Below, piece after piece: positions 6,158 to 6,927 of a stretch of 6,927 nt of DNA (the first letter of the stretch is position 1; every line of letters begins with the position of its first letter). The notes under the pieces are model-generated. The model searched no databases, was not told where the DNA came from, and saw nothing but the letters and a program-made list of their open reading frames with translations. The translations under genes were made by a program, and so were the position numbers. This DNA is from Flavobacteriales bacterium (lineage in GTDB: Bacteria > Bacteroidota > Bacteroidia > Flavobacteriales_D > Sanyastnellaceae): contig CANGVU010000064.1 of the NCBI GenBank assembly GCA_947457325.1, forward strand, positions 1-6,927. Direction: 5' to 3'.

Positions 6158-6927
6158 TTAATTATCTGCTTTGGTAACAGAGCGCCAGAGCAAGTTGACC
6201 ATTAACCAACAAAACAAGCTACCTGTTGTCAAAACGGTCAAGAAAATTCCAAAAATCGATATGGGATCTACTGCGATGGGATAACTTTCAACAACGGCTC
6301 CTTCCATGGTAACCAGACCAAATGTAATCTGTAACCAACATATGAATAAGCCCAATGTCACGCCAATCACTGCGCCAATGGCGTTAATCAAAGCTCCTTG
6401 CAAAATAAAAATCCGTTTTACCAATTCTCTATTGGCTCCCATGGCTTGAAAAACGAACATGTCCTGGCGCTTTTCAATCATCATCATGGATAATGAGGCA
6501 ACAATATTGAAGCAGGCTATCAACAATATGAAAAACAAGATGGCAAAGGTTGCCCACTTCTCAGACTGCGTTGTTTTATAAATCAACGCATTCTTTTCCA
6601 GTCTACTTACCAACTTTAATTCCTTTTGAGCCAGCATCTCACTCCATCTGTCTTGAAAATCCGCTATGTCTCCTTCATCCTTCAGAAACAATTCAACAGC
6701 GGTTACTGAATCTGGTTTCTCCAACAACTTCCTCGCGTTGTACAATGGAACAAAAACATATTTTACATCCAACTCTGCATTGGCTGAAAAAACACCAGCA
6801 TTGTACACATCCATTGTCCTAAAGGCATCCTCTTTGTATCGGGAAAGTTTTCGTCCTGGAATAGGCGCTCGGATAGCATAGCGCTGCCCTAGACCTTCTT
6901 CAACCGCCATTCTCAACTCACCGCAAA
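6158..6927 (-). CDS. FtsX/LolC-LolE-like ABC transporter permease, C-terminal part (5' end outside window)
   Basis: The frame is open from the window edge (first full codon at 6925-6923) to the TAA at 6160-6158, giving 255 visible residues. The TTG at 6916 is not a plausible start because the reading frame continues upstream and the N-terminal part of the family is missing. What remains is the end of the periplasmic domain (including VFSANAELDVKYVFVPLYNARKLL split around 6790-6720) and three membrane helices at about 6557-6479, 6395-6316 and 6263-6189. The block SEKWATFAILFFILLIACFN with EKRQDMFVFQAMGA and RIFILQGALIN is the FtsX permease module. Most Bacteroidota proteins of this shape resemble LolC/LolE, which with the LolD ATPase release lipoproteins from the inner membrane to the carrier LolA. 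A MacB-like or other FtsX-type exporter is the alternative, but the visible sequence and the four-helix layout (one helix upstream, three here) favour Lol. No lolD gene is in the window. Confidence 0.85.
   Translation of the reverse strand, partial: CGELRMAVEEGLGQRYAIRAPIPGRKLSRYKEDAFRTMDVYNAGVFSANAELDVKYVFVPLYNARKLLEKPDSVTAVELFLKDEGDIADFQDRWSEMLAQKELKLVSRLEKNALIYKTTQSEKWATFAILFFILLIACFNIVASLSMMMIEKRQDMFVFQAMGANRELVKRIFILQGALINAIGAVIGVTLGLFICWLQITFGLVTMEGAVVESYPIAVDPISIFGIFLTVLTTGSLFCWLMVNLLWRSVTKADN

Noticed and set aside
6914..6916. TTG at 6916 as the start of the permease gene.
   Set aside because: The frame continues to the window edge and the protein would lack the first membrane helix and most of the periplasmic domain normal for the family.
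1..6927. Search for mobile elements, CRISPR repeats, tRNA/rRNA genes, riboswitches or a defence or secretion island.
   Set aside because: Coding density is near complete, composition is even by eye, and all five genes fall in core-type families; no direct repeat arrays or transposase-like frames were seen.

Overview
This window looks like an ordinary, intact stretch of a Bacteroidota chromosome, most likely Flavobacteriia or a close relative. The evidence is family content plus start-site style. The first gene belongs to the DUF5686 outer-membrane family, which is essentially Bacteroidota-specific. The AsmA-like and FtsX/LolE-like proteins have Bacteroidota-type sequence features. None of the three visible start codons has a Shine-Dalgarno sequence. 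Both starts that follow a gap have a TAnnTTnG element, like the Bacteroidota -7 box, four bases upstream. Base composition is moderately AT-rich throughout by eye, with no island of different composition. I see no tRNA, rRNA, insertion sequence, CRISPR array or phage gene.

Layout: the left third is a plus-strand pair. It consists of the 3' part of a DUF5686 beta-barrel protein gene (1-1384, 5' end outside the window) and, 15 bp later, a GTG-started lptB (1400-2131), the ATPase of the lipopolysaccharide transporter. A 57-bp gap with an imperfect inverted repeat separates this pair from a convergent minus-strand series. Read in transcription order from the right edge, that series is a FtsX/LolC-LolE-type permease (6927-6158, 5' end outside the window), a 67-bp gap, a large AsmA-family protein (6090-3526), and an RsmF/NOP2-type RNA cytosine-5 methyltransferase (3526-2189). 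The methyltransferase start codon overlaps the AsmA stop codon in a TAATG junction. There is no gene-free stretch longer than 70 bases.

Functionally, four of the five genes point to building the outer membrane: lipopolysaccharide export energy (LptB), lipoprotein release (Lol-type permease), inter-membrane lipid traffic or envelope homeostasis (AsmA family), and a beta-barrel of unknown function (DUF5686). The RNA methyltransferase is the functional outlier but appears translationally coupled to the AsmA gene. I found no convincing undescribed system. The more notable points are the matched start-proximal promoter-like boxes, the AsmA basic tail, an EF-hand-like loop in the DUF5686 barrel, the altered N-terminal motif of the methyltransferase, and the envelope-gene neighbourhood itself.
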